34,066 nucleotides of DNA from Actinomycetota bacterium (lineage in GTDB: Bacteria; Actinomycetota; Actinomycetes; JACCUZ01), in the NCBI GenBank assembly GCA_030841185.1, contig JAVEDB010000008.1, positions 1 to 34,066 on the forward strand, written 5' to 3'. How positions within the stretch are numbered: the stretch's first letter is position 1; each line of letters starts with the position of its first letter. A program made the translations under genes and the position numbers. The notes beneath the pieces were generated by a model. That model was not told the DNA's origin. It saw only the letters and a list, made by a program, of their open reading frames with translations, and made no database searches. Shown here piece after piece: positions 33,995 through 34,066 of this stretch.

Positions 33995-34015
33995 CCGGCT
34001 CGACGAACGAGCCGG
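33995..34015. repeat. Hairpin CCGGCTCG-N5-CGAGCCGG
   Basis: A perfect 8-base-pair stem with the loop ACGAA, extendable by GAG/CTC across a one-base bulge. It may be a 5' leader hairpin of the small secreted protein gene or a terminator for a gene outside the window. Confidence 0.5.
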
Positions 34016-34066
34016 TCTCGCCACTCACTCCCCCAGCTGCCTAGGCGACCGCATGTCTCCGTGCCC

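Overview
The window is a stretch of a high-GC actinobacterial chromosome. This follows from the strong G/C third-position bias, the frequent GTG starts and ATGA/GTGA stop-start overlaps, and marker genes such as rbpA, a sigK/rskA-type pair, an Rv2578c-family radical SAM gene, adjacent lnt and ppm genes, and an LrpA-type regulator. The genus cannot be fixed from sequence alone. I see no tRNA, rRNA, CRISPR array, insertion sequence or prophage gene.

Left part (1-12.8 kb). The window opens inside an isoprenylcysteine-methyltransferase-like gene overlapping an FAD oxidoreductase, an arrangement like the tail of a type III polyketide (srsABC-like) operon. An ECF sigma factor with its zinc-type anti-sigma factor and the sbcD-sbcC nuclease operon follow on the minus strand. 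Then comes a little-characterised group: a GCS2-type carboxylate-amine ligase (plus strand) facing five minus-strand genes for two alpha/beta-hydrolase esterases, an ATP-grasp ligase, a free-standing TipAS-like domain and a helical protein. Two ligases beside two esterases suggest a small peptide-like metabolite, but this is inference.

Middle part (12.8-23.6 kb). A radical SAM protein of the SplB-like group has an almost perfect actinobacterial SOS (LexA) box touching its start codon. Upstream of it on the same strand an AraC regulator, a VOC protein, a truncated second VOC gene and a UvrA2-type ATPase form a tightly packed operon. On the plus strand are a secreted VanY-type carboxypeptidase, a glycerophosphodiester phosphodiesterase and rbpA. 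rbpA has an exact SigR-type promoter (GGAAT-N18-GTT), a perfect CRP-like palindrome and two mutually exclusive leader hairpins. A strong terminator separates rbpA from the convergent lnt-ppm-fxsA operon. A 551-base gene-free, hairpin-rich region follows.

Right part (23.6-34 kb). This holds a lysine degradation ('lysine fermentation') locus in an actinobacterium: kamA (lysine 2,3-aminomutase) divergent from kdd, an amidohydrolase, a two-gene ABC-2 exporter, kamD, kamE and kal. Together they cover every step from lysine to crotonyl-CoA except the Kce cleavage step, which is not in the window. A 49-codon amidohydrolase C-terminal remnant between the permease and kamD shows the operon has been rearranged. 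A CAP-domain secreted protein, an LrpA-like regulator (a candidate lysine-responsive regulator of the locus) and a small secreted protein finish the window.
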